DNA of 64,000 bases from an uncultured Pelagibacteraceae bacterium (GCA_902591755.1 CACJBX010000003.1:1-64000); one strand, 5' to 3'. Shown: positions 19,480 through 29,185, counted from the stretch's first letter. Program-made: numbers and translations. Notes: generated by a model not told the origin, from the letters alone.

Positions 19480-20262
19480 TTACTTGCTTAATGGCGTACA
19501 AATTGGCCTTTTTTTATCTTGATTAATAAAGTCTATAACTTCCTTAACGTAAATATTTGACTTAAGTGTTTCATTTAATTTTCTTAGATTTTCATGTAAT
19601 GAATTTGTCTTAAAAATTTCTTTATAAGCTTCTAAAAGAGCTAAAATTTCTTTATTTGATACTTTTTTTCTTCTTAAACCTACTAGATTTATTCCATCTA
19701 GATAATTTCTATTCCCAAATGATAATCCATAAGGTATCACATCCCTTGAAACTGCTGTCATACCACCTATCATTGCCATTTTTCCTATTCTAGTAAATTG
19801 TTGGATACCACAATTCCCACCTATGATTACATCATCAGCTATTTCTGCATGCCCTGCTATAGCTGCACTATTTGCAATAACAGTATTATTCCCTATTTTA
19901 CAATCGTGTGCAATATGTGCGCCTATCATTATTAGATTGCTATTTCCTATTTTTGTAATGCCACCACCACCTCGAGTGCCGATATTAATTGTTACATATT
20001 CTCTTATAATATTGTTATTCCCAATTTCTAGTTTGGTCTGTTCCCCACTATATTTTAAGTCTTGAGGGCTTGTTCCAATGGACGCAAAAGGAAATATTTT
20101 TGTGTTTTTTCCAATTGTTGTATCGCCTTGTAAAATAACATGAGATTGTATCTCGGAGCCATCTTCTATTTTAACATGTGGACCTATAATGCTATATGGT
20201 CCAATTACAGCACTATCAGATATCTTTGCTTTTTTGTCTACAATTGCTGTTTCGTGTATCAT
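19480..20262 (-). CDS. lpxA: UDP-N-acetylglucosamine acyltransferase
   Basis: First acylation of lipid A synthesis. 260 residues. Begins HETAIVDKKAKISDSAVIGP, followed by left-handed beta-helix hexapeptide repeats to about residue 190, with the catalytic His in MIGAHIAHDCKIGN. The C-terminal helical domain has VGLRRKKVSNKEILAL. It lies 14 nt after lpxD and one nt before lpxI. Confidence 0.96.
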   Translation of the reverse strand: MIHETAIVDKKAKISDSAVIGPYSIIGPHVKIEDGSEIQSHVILQGDTTIGKNTKIFPFASIGTSPQDLKYSGEQTKLEIGNNNIIREYVTINIGTRGGGGITKIGNSNLIMIGAHIAHDCKIGNNTVIANSAAIAGHAEIADDVIIGGNCGIQQFTRIGKMAMIGGMTAVSRDVIPYGLSFGNRNYLDGINLVGLRRKKVSNKEILALLEAYKEIFKTNSLHENLRKLNETLKSNIYVKEVIDFINQDKKRPICTPLSK

Positions 20263-20276
20263 TTTTATAATTTCTT

Positions 20277-21257
20277 TTATTTGTTATCTTTTATAAATTC
20301 TTTTAAATCTTTTGCTGGATATCCCATTACTTTACTATTATCTTGTATATCTTTGATTACTCCGCTACCTCCACCAATTTTAACATTATTTCCAATTTTA
20401 AGATGTCCAGATATACCTGCTTGACCACCTATCATTACATTGTCTCCTAAGTTTGATGATCCAGCAAAACCAACTTGACCTGCAATAATACAATTATTTC
20501 CAATTTTAACATTGTGGGCAATATGAATTTGATTATCTAAGTAAGTGTTTTTTCCAATTACTGTATTTGAAATAGAGCCCCTATCTATTGTTGATCCACA
20601 TCCTATTTCTGTATTATCGTCAATTAAGACTATTCCTATCTGTGGAAATCTTAAGTTATTTCCATTTACAGGAAAAAAACCAAATCCTTTTTTTCCTATT
20701 ACACAACCATCTAATACTTTAATATTATTTTTCAAAATTGAGTTTCTAATAATCGTGTTTGATCCAATTGAACAATTGTCTCCGATGATTACATTTTTTT
20801 CAATTATAGTGTTGTGACCGATTAAACATTTTTTTCCAATTTTTACGTTAGAACCTATGAGAACATTTTTTCCGTATTTTACTTGTTTCTTAAATTTTGT
20901 TTTTGATATTTCTTTAACTGAGTTATCGAAATCATCGTTAATAGAGTCGGGATATAATATTCCTGTCACTTTAGCAGTACTAACTAAAACATTCTCAACA
21001 ATAATTTTTTCACATTTTTTTGGTAAATTATTTTGTAAGTTTTTTGTTGTGATACAAGCAGCAGCCTTTGTAATTGATGCTTGCGACTTATATTTATTTG
21101 AATGAAAAAAAGAAATATCTTTATTTGATGCAGAGTTTAAATCAGCAATATCAAAAATTTTAATTTTTTTATTGAAATTTACGTTCTTAATTTCTAAAAC
21201 ATCATAAATATCTTTTATATTTAGAGGTCCATAATTTTTAAAAAAAGGATTTGCCAT
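20277..21257 (-). CDS. lpxD: UDP-3-O-(3-hydroxyacyl)glucosamine N-acyltransferase
   Basis: Third step of lipid A synthesis. 326 residues. An N-terminal uridine-binding domain (about 1-110, with SNKDISFFHSNKY and AACITTKN) is followed by a long left-handed beta-helix of hexapeptide repeats. The catalytic His is in NQIHIAHNVKIGN. It lies after fabZ with a 54-nt gap and before lpxA, which reverses the commoner lpxD-fabZ-lpxA order. Confidence 0.94.
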   Translation of the reverse strand: MANPFFKNYGPLNIKDIYDVLEIKNVNFNKKIKIFDIADLNSASNKDISFFHSNKYKSQASITKAAACITTKNLQNNLPKKCEKIIVENVLVSTAKVTGILYPDSINDDFDNSVKEISKTKFKKQVKYGKNVLIGSNVKIGKKCLIGHNTIIEKNVIIGDNCSIGSNTIIRNSILKNNIKVLDGCVIGKKGFGFFPVNGNNLRFPQIGIVLIDDNTEIGCGSTIDRGSISNTVIGKNTYLDNQIHIAHNVKIGNNCIIAGQVGFAGSSNLGDNVMIGGQAGISGHLKIGNNVKIGGGSGVIKDIQDNSKVMGYPAKDLKEFIKDNK

Positions 21258-21311
21258 TAAAGAGTTAATAACAAATACATCTAAGTTTTACTTATCAAGT
21301 TTTATTGCTAA

Positions 21312-21761
21312 TTATTTCCTGTCAACGATTGTAGCAGACCATATTGCATCAGCCATTTTTAAATCATTTACGAAAGCATCCCCTTTATATTTCCAAACTC
21401 TTCCGTGAGATCTAATGGCTTCAATCTTTAGCTCAAGCTTGCAATTAGGTATTACTGGGTTTCTAAACCTAGCTTTTTCTACATTCATTAAAAATACTAA
21501 TTTATTCTCATATGTTGATTTATCTAGACCATGGGCTGTTAGCGCTGCGGCAGCCTGCCCAAAAGCTTCAACAATAAGCACTCCAGGCATAACAGGTTGA
21601 CCTGGGAAATGTCCTTGAACAAAAAAACTTTCTTTAGTAACATTTACAATAGCAGTTCCAGAATGTAATTTTTTAATATCTATTAATTGATCTAATAATA
21701 ACATTGGTTCTCTATGTGGTAAGAGTTCCATAATTTGTTCTTTTGTTAAGACATTGGACAT
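21312..21761 (-). CDS. fabZ: 3-hydroxyacyl-ACP dehydratase FabZ
   Basis: Dehydrates 3-hydroxyacyl-ACP in fatty acid elongation, competing with lipid A synthesis for the same substrate. 149 residues forming one hot-dog fold. The catalytic pair is His51 (QGHFPGQPVMPG) and Glu65 (LIVEAFGQA), 14 residues apart as in characterised FabZ. LLPHREPMLLLDQ at 14-26 is also typical. It starts 4 nt after ompH ends; unusually, lpxD follows it rather than precedes it. Confidence 0.96.
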   Translation of the reverse strand: MSNVLTKEQIMELLPHREPMLLLDQLIDIKKLHSGTAIVNVTKESFFVQGHFPGQPVMPGVLIVEAFGQAAAALTAHGLDKSTYENKLVFLMNVEKARFRNPVIPNCKLELKIEAIRSHGRVWKYKGDAFVNDLKMADAIWSATIVDRK

Positions 21762-21765
21762 AATA

Positions 21766-22281
21766 TTAATCTATTTTAATATTTTTAATTTTTTGATTTA
21801 CTAAATTTAAAATATCCTTGGTTATATCATCTTCTTTTGATCCCATTACAATATGTTTTTTTTGGATAATTATTCTTATAGAATTTTCTTTAGAGTATTC
21901 TTCAAGTATGGGCGCAAGTTTTTTTATTAAGGAAGTTGATGCTTTAATTCTTGTTTGAGCTATATCATTTGAAGCTTTATTTCTATCTTTTTGATACTTC
22001 GCAATATCACCTCTTAAATCTTGTATCTTTTTTTTAAATTCGTCTTCATTCAAAATATTTTTTTGAGATATAAGTTTTTTCTCTTTTTCAATAATCTCTT
22101 TTTCTTTTTTTTGAAACATAGATATTGTTGTCTCACGTTTTTTTTTTAATTTAGCGATAATTTCTTTTCCAGCAATTGATTCTTGCATTATTTTTTCTAC
22201 ATCTAAATAAACAATTTTTTCACTTGAGTAAGCAGATAATGAAAATAAAAAAAATATGAAAATAGAAACAATTTTTTTCAT
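21766..22281 (-). CDS. skp: OmpH/Skp periplasmic chaperone
   Basis: Periplasmic holdase for unfolded outer-membrane proteins. 171 residues with a Sec signal peptide (hydrophobic residues about 4-17, cleavage likely after AYS near 19), then YLDVEKIMQESIAGKEI and a long charged coiled-coil region (about 40-110), the Skp tentacle. The C-terminal part has a YSKENSIRIIIQKKHIV strand, typical of OmpH. It is directly downstream of bamA (5-nt gap), its functional partner. Confidence 0.9.
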   Translation of the reverse strand: MKKIVSIFIFFLFSLSAYSSEKIVYLDVEKIMQESIAGKEIIAKLKKKRETTISMFQKKEKEIIEKEKKLISQKNILNEDEFKKKIQDLRGDIAKYQKDRNKASNDIAQTRIKASTSLIKKLAPILEEYSKENSIRIIIQKKHIVMGSKEDDITKDILNLVNQKIKNIKID

Positions 22282-22286
22282 AAAAC

Positions 22287-24515
22287 TTAAAAAGTTGTCC
22301 CAATATTAAATTGAAAACTTTGAGTTCGATCAGTATCTACTTTTGATAGTGGTTGAGCTAATGTAAAAGTAAATGGTCCTATTGGCGAAAACCATTCAAG
22401 GCCAACTCCTGTTGAGCTTCTAATTTGACTAGAGTCACCGACAGAATTTGAATAATCTACGCCCCAAACGTTAGCAGCATCAATAAAATAATTTAAATCT
22501 ACACTCTGAAAACTTGAGAAAAGAAATGGTAAATTTGATTGAAAGTTTAAGGATGCAGCATAATTTCCACCTATGTGGTCATTAGTATCAACTGGGCCAA
22601 CTCTTCCGGACTCAAAACCTCTAAGTCTATTTCTTGGTATATGTACTCTCTCTGATATTCTTACATCATCTGAAAGACCCGTAACTGCTCTTAAGTATAA
22701 ACCTAAACTTGCTGTGATATCATTATATGAATGATATGTGTCGAATGAGTAACCATTCAAAAGTGTATCACTTTCGGATATTAATGGAATTCTTTGTACA
22801 AATGTAGATTGAAAACCCTCTGATGTTTGAAATCTTTGATTCCTTTTATCTAGATCAAATGTATAACCTACGTCTGTAGTAAAATATGAACCTTCCTGCT
22901 TTTTCAAACTTGCACTAGCTGCAGAGTTAGTGGTTAACTCCTCATATTGTGTTCTAAAAGTAGGTTTAAAGAATAAATCATCATATTGTTCAAATGCAGT
23001 ACCTAAACTAAAACCTGCATTAGTGGACTCGTAACCAGAGTCAGTTAACTTGTCAATATCAGTCAAAAAGATGTCCGTGGTAAGCGCTTTATCTGAATAG
23101 TTAAAATTTGGATTTGTAACCGTAAAATTACCTCTTAAACGTTCCTCACTAACCCTTAACCCAGTAGATAACTTCACCCCTTTTCCAAGGAAATTGTTTT
23201 CTGAAACAGAAAATTGAGCAGTACCACCATCAGTACCTACTCCTGCTCCAACAAGAATTTCACCTGTTGCTTTTTCTTCAACGGTAATGTTTATATTTTT
23301 AAGATTTTCATCTGGGGTGTCTATAATTTTACTATTTACTTCTTGAAATATATTTCTTGCTTTCATGTTGTTAATAGATTTAGCATGTAAAAGTTTATTA
23401 AAAGGATCGCCTTCATCAACCTCCAATAAATCTCTTATAACTCTTTCCTCGGTAATGTTATTTCCAATTATATTTATTTTTTTTACATAAAATTTTTCAC
23501 TTTCTTTCACCACAAAGTTTATATCTAATTTATCATCCTCTATGATCTTAGTTTCAATACTTGCATCAATAAAATCATACAATCTTGAAACTGAAATTTG
23601 GTCGATTTGTTTTACGACTTTGTTAAGTTTATTTAAGGAATATTTTTTATCTTTTAACTCATTTAAGATTTTTTTTACTTCATTAAAATCTTTTTCATCA
23701 AAATCATCCGGTAAAATAAGTTTTGTATTTCGTATAGTAAAAACATTTCCCGAATTGATATTATAAATTAAATTAAAATGATTTTCATTAAAAATAGCAG
23801 AAGAGTTTTCAATCTGAACATTATAAAAACCTTTGTTCAAATAAAATCTTTCTAGTAATCTTAAGTCAAGATCGATCTGATTTGGATTTAAATATTTTTT
23901 GTTTGAAATGAATTTCCAAAATTTACTCTCTTCACTAACTATTATGTTTTTTAATTTTTTATCTTTAAAATATTTATCACCTGTAAAAATTATTCTTTTT
24001 ATTAAAGCCTTTTCACCTAAGTCAATGTTATATATTAAATCTACTGTTTCATTGTCATTATTTTTAACTGCGACATCAACTTTATTAAAATAATATCCCG
24101 CTGAATTTAATGCATTTTCAATTTTTTTAATATCTTGCTTTGCTAAGAAGTTTACGTAAGGACTTTTTTCTCTTAAACTTAAATTTTTTAAAATGTCTTT
24201 TTTTGTTTTTTCGGCTTTTATACCGTTTAGTAAAATTTGTTGAATTATTTTTCTTTCCTCAACTCTTACAACTAATATATCTCCTTGTATATCAAATTTT
24301 ATATCTGAAAAAAAATTTGTACTATATAAATCTATCAAGATATCATTTAGTTGATCTTGGGAATAATCCTTGCCCAGTACAATACCTCCAAAAGTAATTA
24401 TGGTTTCTTTTGTGATACGATTATTATTTTTTACCTGTACATCATTTATAATATCACCAAGTACATGGGTTATTGAAAACTTTAAAATCAATAAAATTGT
24501 AATTACGTATTTCAT
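22287..24515 (-). CDS. bamA: Outer membrane protein assembly factor BamA
   Basis: Central subunit of the beta-barrel assembly machine in the outer membrane. 742 residues with a signal peptide (cleavage likely after VLG near 20), five POTRA-like domains (about 21-410) and a C-terminal 16-strand barrel. Within the barrel RVHIPRNRLRGFESG near 625 contains the conserved VRGF-type motif of lid loop L6, here as LRGF. The protein ends in Phe (FNIGTTF), the usual outer-membrane insertion signal. It overlaps dxr by 4 nt. The intramembrane protease gene rseP, often located between dxr and bamA, is not here. Confidence 0.95.
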   Translation of the reverse strand: MKYVITILLILKFSITHVLGDIINDVQVKNNNRITKETIITFGGIVLGKDYSQDQLNDILIDLYSTNFFSDIKFDIQGDILVVRVEERKIIQQILLNGIKAEKTKKDILKNLSLREKSPYVNFLAKQDIKKIENALNSAGYYFNKVDVAVKNNDNETVDLIYNIDLGEKALIKRIIFTGDKYFKDKKLKNIIVSEESKFWKFISNKKYLNPNQIDLDLRLLERFYLNKGFYNVQIENSSAIFNENHFNLIYNINSGNVFTIRNTKLILPDDFDEKDFNEVKKILNELKDKKYSLNKLNKVVKQIDQISVSRLYDFIDASIETKIIEDDKLDINFVVKESEKFYVKKINIIGNNITEERVIRDLLEVDEGDPFNKLLHAKSINNMKARNIFQEVNSKIIDTPDENLKNINITVEEKATGEILVGAGVGTDGGTAQFSVSENNFLGKGVKLSTGLRVSEERLRGNFTVTNPNFNYSDKALTTDIFLTDIDKLTDSGYESTNAGFSLGTAFEQYDDLFFKPTFRTQYEELTTNSAASASLKKQEGSYFTTDVGYTFDLDKRNQRFQTSEGFQSTFVQRIPLISESDTLLNGYSFDTYHSYNDITASLGLYLRAVTGLSDDVRISERVHIPRNRLRGFESGRVGPVDTNDHIGGNYAASLNFQSNLPFLFSSFQSVDLNYFIDAANVWGVDYSNSVGDSSQIRSSTGVGLEWFSPIGPFTFTLAQPLSKVDTDRTQSFQFNIGTTF

Positions 24516-25681
24516 TTTTGTTTGGATATTACACTTAAAGAACTCGTTTTCAATCTTACAAACTCATTTAATTTTTCAATTTGAGCTAAATTTTTTGGCT
24601 TTTGATGCCTAAATTTTGAAAAAAGAGGTAAATTTATTAAATGCCAAATTTTTGATGATATATCCAAAAATTTTATTTTATTTTCTAAAAAAAGTTTTAC
24701 AAGTTCATCATTTATTGCGACAAGTATAGTATCAAATAGGGATTCTTTTTTTGTAATTCTATTTAAAATTTTTATAACTGGATATTTTTTAATTCGTACT
24801 TTCTGTAAATTTAATGAATTCAAAATATTGATATCAATTTTTTTTGACTTTATAAAATTTTTATTATTATTACCCATGTAAATAGAATTCGAAATTGGTA
24901 TTTTCATATCAGTATCATGAGCAATTATTTTAATTAAACCATTTTTCAATTTCACAATTGCATGTATGTAAGATTTGGGATGAATTAAAATTTCAAATTT
25001 ATTAAGCTCTAGATTAAATATTTTTTTGGCTTCTATAATTTCAAAAATTTTGTTCATCATGGTTGCCGAGTCAATTGAAATTTTTTTTCCCATTGTCCAA
25101 TTAGGGTGACTTATTGCATCTTTAGGTGAAACATTTTTTTTTATTTTTTTATTTAAAAATGGTCCTCCAGATGCGGTAAGAATTACTTTTTCAATATCTG
25201 ATTTTTTGTAGTCTTTGATTACTGACCAAATAGAAAAGTGTTCTGAGTCGACGGGTATAAATTCTGTCTTATTTTTTTTTAATTCTTTTTGTATAAAGCT
25301 CCATCCACATATTAAGGACTCTTTATTTGCAATGGCAATTCGTTTCGTTTTTTTTATAATATTAATTGTTGGTCTTAAACCTTCAATTCCTGATATTGCA
25401 GACATGGCATAATCAGCTTTAACTTTAAGCTTTTTATCTATTTTTTTAAAATCCGGAAATATTTTTATTTTTTTGAATTTTTTTTTTAATATCTTATATT
25501 TTTTTTTATTAGTAACAACTACATTTTCGACTTTAAAATTTTTGATTTGTTTCGATATAAGATTTATGTTTTTATCTGTAGATAACAAGAGAATTTTAAA
25601 TTTATTCTTATCTTTATTTATTACCTCTAAAGTTTGTTTTCCAATTGATCCCGTCGATCCTAATATAATAATTTTTTTCAT
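24512..25681 (-). CDS. dxr: 1-deoxy-D-xylulose 5-phosphate reductoisomerase
   Basis: NADPH-dependent first committed step of the MEP pathway. 389 residues. NADPH-binding GSTGSIGKQTLEVI at 8-21; metal and substrate motifs are IANKESLICGW near 118, VDSEHFSIW near 142, TASGGPFLNK and an HPNWTMGKKISIDSATMMNK segment with the conserved Ser-Met pair. It lies 2 nt after cdsA and overlaps bamA by 4 nt. It works with ispDF at 1619. Confidence 0.96.
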   Translation of the reverse strand: MKKIIILGSTGSIGKQTLEVINKDKNKFKILLLSTDKNINLISKQIKNFKVENVVVTNKKKYKILKKKFKKIKIFPDFKKIDKKLKVKADYAMSAISGIEGLRPTINIIKKTKRIAIANKESLICGWSFIQKELKKNKTEFIPVDSEHFSIWSVIKDYKKSDIEKVILTASGGPFLNKKIKKNVSPKDAISHPNWTMGKKISIDSATMMNKIFEIIEAKKIFNLELNKFEILIHPKSYIHAIVKLKNGLIKIIAHDTDMKIPISNSIYMGNNNKNFIKSKKIDINILNSLNLQKVRIKKYPVIKILNRITKKESLFDTILVAINDELVKLFLENKIKFLDISSKIWHLINLPLFSKFRHQKPKNLAQIEKLNEFVRLKTSSLSVISKQK

Positions 25682-25683
25682 TT

Positions 25684-26340
25684 TTATAGAAGAGATATTA
25701 TTATAAAACCTATTGGTAGAGCAAATATTGAACCATCAATCCTGTCCAAGAGTCCTCCGTGACCAGGTATTAAATTTCCAGTATTTTTTATTTTAGCCTT
25801 TCTTTTGAAGTAAGAGATAAATAAATCCCCTAACTGACAAATTAAAGAGATAAAAAAAGGTATAAGGAATAAAGTTTCAATTTGTAATCTCACAAAAAGT
25901 AGATTGTTAAAATATATATATATTACAAAAAAACCAATGTAGGACAAAATAAACGAGCCTATGGATCCAGATACAGTTTTGTTGGGGCTAATACTCGTTA
26001 ATTTTTTTCCTCCAAAAGTTTTTCCAAAGACATATCCTCCAATATCAGAAAAAACACAAATCATTAATATTGTTAAAAAAAAATACTTATCAATAACAAA
26101 AACATTAAAGCAAATAATGAATGCTATTAAAAGATATAATAAAAAAGATATAATATGAATTACACGCTTAATTTTGGTAAATTTGATTTTCTCAATAATT
26201 TTTATCCACTCAATCCAGCTTAAAATTATAGTTATAAATAATATGCTTAAAAATAGGTAATCATTTATTAAAGCAAACAAAAACGTTATGAAAATTAAAA
26301 ATAACGATGATATAGTTCTATTAAATAATTCTGACTTCAT
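25684..26340 (-). CDS. cdsA: Phosphatidate cytidylyltransferase
   Basis: Makes CDP-diacylglycerol, precursor of all phospholipids, in the inner membrane. 218 residues with several membrane helices; shorter than the 260-285 residues of many CdsA proteins, with the N-terminal helices reduced. The C-terminal catalytic signature is intact: GQLGDLFISYFKRKAKIKNTG-type segment (CQLGDLFISYFKR near 165), then LIPGHGGLLDRIDGS near 191. The conserved SPNKTVSGSIG near 122 is also present. It overlaps the uppS end by 1 nt. Confidence 0.93.
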   Translation of the reverse strand: MKSELFNRTISSLFLIFITFLFALINDYLFLSILFITIILSWIEWIKIIEKIKFTKIKRVIHIISFLLYLLIAFIICFNVFVIDKYFFLTILMICVFSDIGGYVFGKTFGGKKLTSISPNKTVSGSIGSFILSYIGFFVIYIYFNNLLFVRLQIETLFLIPFFISLICQLGDLFISYFKRKAKIKNTGNLIPGHGGLLDRIDGSIFALPIGFIIISLL

Positions 26341-27011
26341 TAGATTTTTCCAAAATTTCTTTTGATATTGCTAAACTTTTTTACAATCCTATTTAAATCC
26401 TCAATCTTAAAATCTGGCCACAATTTTTTTTCAAAAAATATCTCAGTATAAGCGATCTGCCATAAAAGAAAATTGCTCAATCTTTGGGTATTACCAGTGC
26501 GTATAAGTATTTCTGGATCTGGTATGTTTTTAGTAAATAAACTATTGCTAATGTCATTTTCTGAAATTTTTTTTTTTTTGTTTAATTTTTTAAAAGCATA
26601 AGCTATTTCTTTTTTTGATCCATAATTTAAAGCTAGATTTATTTGAAGTTTCGTATTTTTCCTTGTCTTAATTTCAGCGAAATCCAATAAATTATTAAGT
26701 TTTTTTGAAAAATTTTTTTCTCCTAAAATTTTGATTTTAATTTTTTCATTATTCAATTTTTCTAGTTTCTCTTTTAAAAATAACTCTAGAAGATTAAAAA
26801 GATAGTTTCGTTCTTTTATTGGTCTTTTCCAGTTCTCAGTCGAAAAGGCATATAGTGTAAGAAATTTAATATGTTTTTTAATACAAAATTTTATAACCAT
26901 CTCAACAGTTTTTAAGCCCTCTTTATGTCCAGAGTTTCTCGAGTTTTTATGTTTTAACCCCCAGCGACCATTGCCATCCATTATTATGGCCATGTGTTTT
27001 AAAGGGTTCAT
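26340..27011 (-). CDS. uppS: Undecaprenyl diphosphate synthase
   Basis: cis-Prenyltransferase that makes the lipid carrier for peptidoglycan and polysaccharide export. 223 residues. Motifs are AIIMDGNGRWG with Asp12 as Mg ligand, the NSGHKEGLKT segment, TLYAFSTENWKRP near 72, LALNYGSKKEI, and PEILIRTGNTQRLSNFLLWQ near 165 with the YTEIFF tail. It overlaps frr by 4 nt. Confidence 0.95.
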   Translation of the reverse strand: MNPLKHMAIIMDGNGRWGLKHKNSRNSGHKEGLKTVEMVIKFCIKKHIKFLTLYAFSTENWKRPIKERNYLFNLLELFLKEKLEKLNNEKIKIKILGEKNFSKKLNNLLDFAEIKTRKNTKLQINLALNYGSKKEIAYAFKKLNKKKKISENDISNSLFTKNIPDPEILIRTGNTQRLSNFLLWQIAYTEIFFEKKLWPDFKIEDLNRIVKKFSNIKRNFGKI

Positions 27012-27559
27012 ATGGTCATTATTTCTTTTTCTTTTATTGTTACTTTTTCATCAACTTTTTTTACAAAATTATCTGTATAAGTTTGAATTAATTTCTCATA
27101 TTTTTTTTCATCGTCTTCGCTAATTTCCTTTGATTTAAGTTTTTTTTTTAAATCATCATTTCCTTCTCTTCTAATATTTCTTATTGAAACTTTACATTTT
27201 TCACCCATTGTTTTAATTACTTTTTTGATCTCCACTCTTCGTTCCTCGCTTAAATCAGGAATTGGTAATCTCACTAACTGACCATCTATTTGTGGATTTA
27301 AACCCAAATCTGACTTTTTAATCGCTGAGTCTAGTAAAGGAACATTATTTACATCCCAAACTTGAATATTAATTACTCTTGGTTCAGGTGTTGTGATAGT
27401 TGCTAATTGATTTACCGGCATTTTTTGTCCATATACGTCAACCTTTATTAAGTCCAGCATACTTGCATTTGCTCTGCCTGTCCTTAAAGATGCTAATTCC
27501 TTAATAAAAACATCGAATGTTTTTGACATTTTTTGATTATAAAATTCTTCTTTGAACAT
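27008..27559 (-). CDS. frr: Ribosome recycling factor
   Basis: Releases ribosomes from mRNA after termination, with EF-G. 183 residues, standard length, with the family start FIKELASLRTGRANASMLD at about 19-37, VNQLATITTPEPR, IPDLSEERRVEIKK near 105 and VSIRNIRREGNDDLKK near 129. Its ATG overlaps the tsf stop by one base (TAATG). The pyrH gene that commonly separates tsf from frr is missing. Confidence 0.96.
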   Translation of the reverse strand: MFKEEFYNQKMSKTFDVFIKELASLRTGRANASMLDLIKVDVYGQKMPVNQLATITTPEPRVINIQVWDVNNVPLLDSAIKKSDLGLNPQIDGQLVRLPIPDLSEERRVEIKKVIKTMGEKCKVSIRNIRREGNDDLKKKLKSKEISEDDEKKYEKLIQTYTDNFVKKVDEKVTIKEKEIMTI

Positions 27560-28410
27560 TATTCACCAATTTTTATTCTTATAAAATCTTTAATCTTTAA
27601 ACTTTTAGAGTCTATTTTATTCAAAACTTCTTCTACTTTTAGTTTGGGATCCATTACCCAATCTTGTGTAAGTAAACTATTATCTTCTTTAAACTTATTA
27701 ATTTTACCAAGGCTTATTTTCTCAACAATTTCTTGAGGTTTGCCGAGTTTTTTAAGTTCCTCTTTTATTATCTCATTTTCTTTTTTAATAATATCATCTT
27801 TAAGATCTTTTTTCTCCACTACCATTGGATTGGATGCAGCAATATGCATTGAAATTTGTCTCCCAAATTGCTCAATATCTTTCGAGCTCTTATCAAATTC
27901 TAAACTTACAACAACACCAAGTTTCGAAAGATTATCTTTAACTATTGAATGGTTGTAGGTAAAAATTTTCAAATTTGAGTTCTCTATAGTTTTTAATCTA
28001 CCTATAGTAATTTTTTCACCAATTTTTGCAATTAAATCTATCAAGTTTTGAGATACAGTTGATCCATTTTTCATTTTGCTGTTATTGAGTTTATCTAAAT
28101 CAGATTTTACAGAATTATTTATTTCTCCAATTTCTTTTGAAAAATTTAAAAAATCATCATTTTTTGCAACAAAATCTGTTTCACAATTTATTTCAATTAT
28201 GGATGTTTTTTTTTCATCTCCGAAGATAGATACAAGTCCCTCATTAGCTTCTCTAGACATTTTTTTTGAAGCTTTTGATACCCCTTTTATTCTTAAAATT
28301 TCAATTGCTTTATCTAAATCTCCTGAAGCCTCTTTCAACGCACTATTGCAATCCTTAAAACCTGCACCAGTGGTGCTTCTTAACTTTTTAACACTTTCAA
28401 TATCACTCAT
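27559..28410 (-). CDS. tsf: Elongation factor Ts
   Basis: Guanine nucleotide exchange factor for EF-Tu. 283 residues. N-terminal [34 protein letters not shown] is cut here to its keys: TGAGFKDCN at 12-20 and the UBA-like domain; then EANEGLVS and [14 protein letters not shown] near 74-87, and AASNPMVV near 190. The second core subdomain appears compact. It starts 4 nt after rpsB, the universal rpsB-tsf pair. Confidence 0.95.
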   Translation of the reverse strand: MSDIESVKKLRSTTGAGFKDCNSALKEASGDLDKAIEILRIKGVSKASKKMSREANEGLVSIFGDEKKTSIIEINCETDFVAKNDDFLNFSKEIGEINNSVKSDLDKLNNSKMKNGSTVSQNLIDLIAKIGEKITIGRLKTIENSNLKIFTYNHSIVKDNLSKLGVVVSLEFDKSSKDIEQFGRQISMHIAASNPMVVEKKDLKDDIIKKENEIIKEELKKLGKPQEIVEKISLGKINKFKEDNSLLTQDWVMDPKLKVEEVLNKIDSKSLKIKDFIRIKIGE

Positions 28411-28414
28411 TTAA

Positions 28415-29185
28415 TTAATTAATTTTTTTTTTTAATGGGGCAGAAGAAGACTTTGGTGTAATCAGTTTTTGTTCACCACTTTTTTTTACATCCTCAGGAA
28501 TATTTTTCTTAGCATTGCTAATTGTCTCTTTTACTAAAGAGCAATATAGATCGATTGATCTTCTAGCATCATCATTTCCTGGTATTGGATAATCAATACC
28601 CTCTGGATCTGAGTTTGTGTCAAGTATAGCTATTATTGGAATATTTAGTTTTATAGACTCTTTAATAGCTAGAGACTCATAATTTGTGTCAATTATAAAA
28701 ACTAAGTCAGGAACCTTTTTCATATCAGATATACCTCCCAATGATCGTTGAAGTTTATCTCTTTGAATACTCATTTTTAAAAGTTCCTTTTTTGTAAATC
28801 CTCTATTTTCTGATTTTAAATCTGTATTAATTTTTTGAAGTTTTTTAATAGAATTTGATATTGTCCCCCAGTTTGTCAACATACCTCCCAACCATCGATA
28901 ATTTACAAAATATTGATTGGTAGATTTCGCTAATTCTGCAATAGCTTCTGAGGCTTGTTTTTTTGTTGAGATAAATAAAATTTTTCCATTATTTGAAATT
29001 GTCTCATAAATTTTTTCTAATGCTTTGTTTGTTAGTTCAAGAGTTTGGGTTAAATCAATAATGTGGACAGAGTCTCTTTTTCCAAAAATATATTTCTTCA
29101 TTTTTGGATTCCATCTAAGAGTCTTGTGACCCAGATGCACACCCGCTTCAAGAAGTTGTTGTATTGATAAGTTCGGTATTTTCAT
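28415..29185 (-). CDS. rpsB: 30S ribosomal protein S2
   Basis: Small ribosomal subunit protein. 256 residues from the preferred ATG at 29185 (MKIPNLSIQQLLEAGVHLGH). An upstream in-frame ATG at 29245 would add 20 residues, but these read through a leader with pairing potential, and S2 proteins normally begin just before this conserved segment. Key motifs are GVHLGHKTLRWNPKM, VHIIDLTQT, TKKQASEAI, NYRWLGGMLTNW and IPIIAILDTNSDPEGIDYPIPGNDDA in part. It is the first gene of the rpsB-to-lpxB operon. Confidence 0.96.
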   Translation of the reverse strand: MKIPNLSIQQLLEAGVHLGHKTLRWNPKMKKYIFGKRDSVHIIDLTQTLELTNKALEKIYETISNNGKILFISTKKQASEAIAELAKSTNQYFVNYRWLGGMLTNWGTISNSIKKLQKINTDLKSENRGFTKKELLKMSIQRDKLQRSLGGISDMKKVPDLVFIIDTNYESLAIKESIKLNIPIIAILDTNSDPEGIDYPIPGNDDARRSIDLYCSLVKETISNAKKNIPEDVKKSGEQKLITPKSSSAPLKKKIN

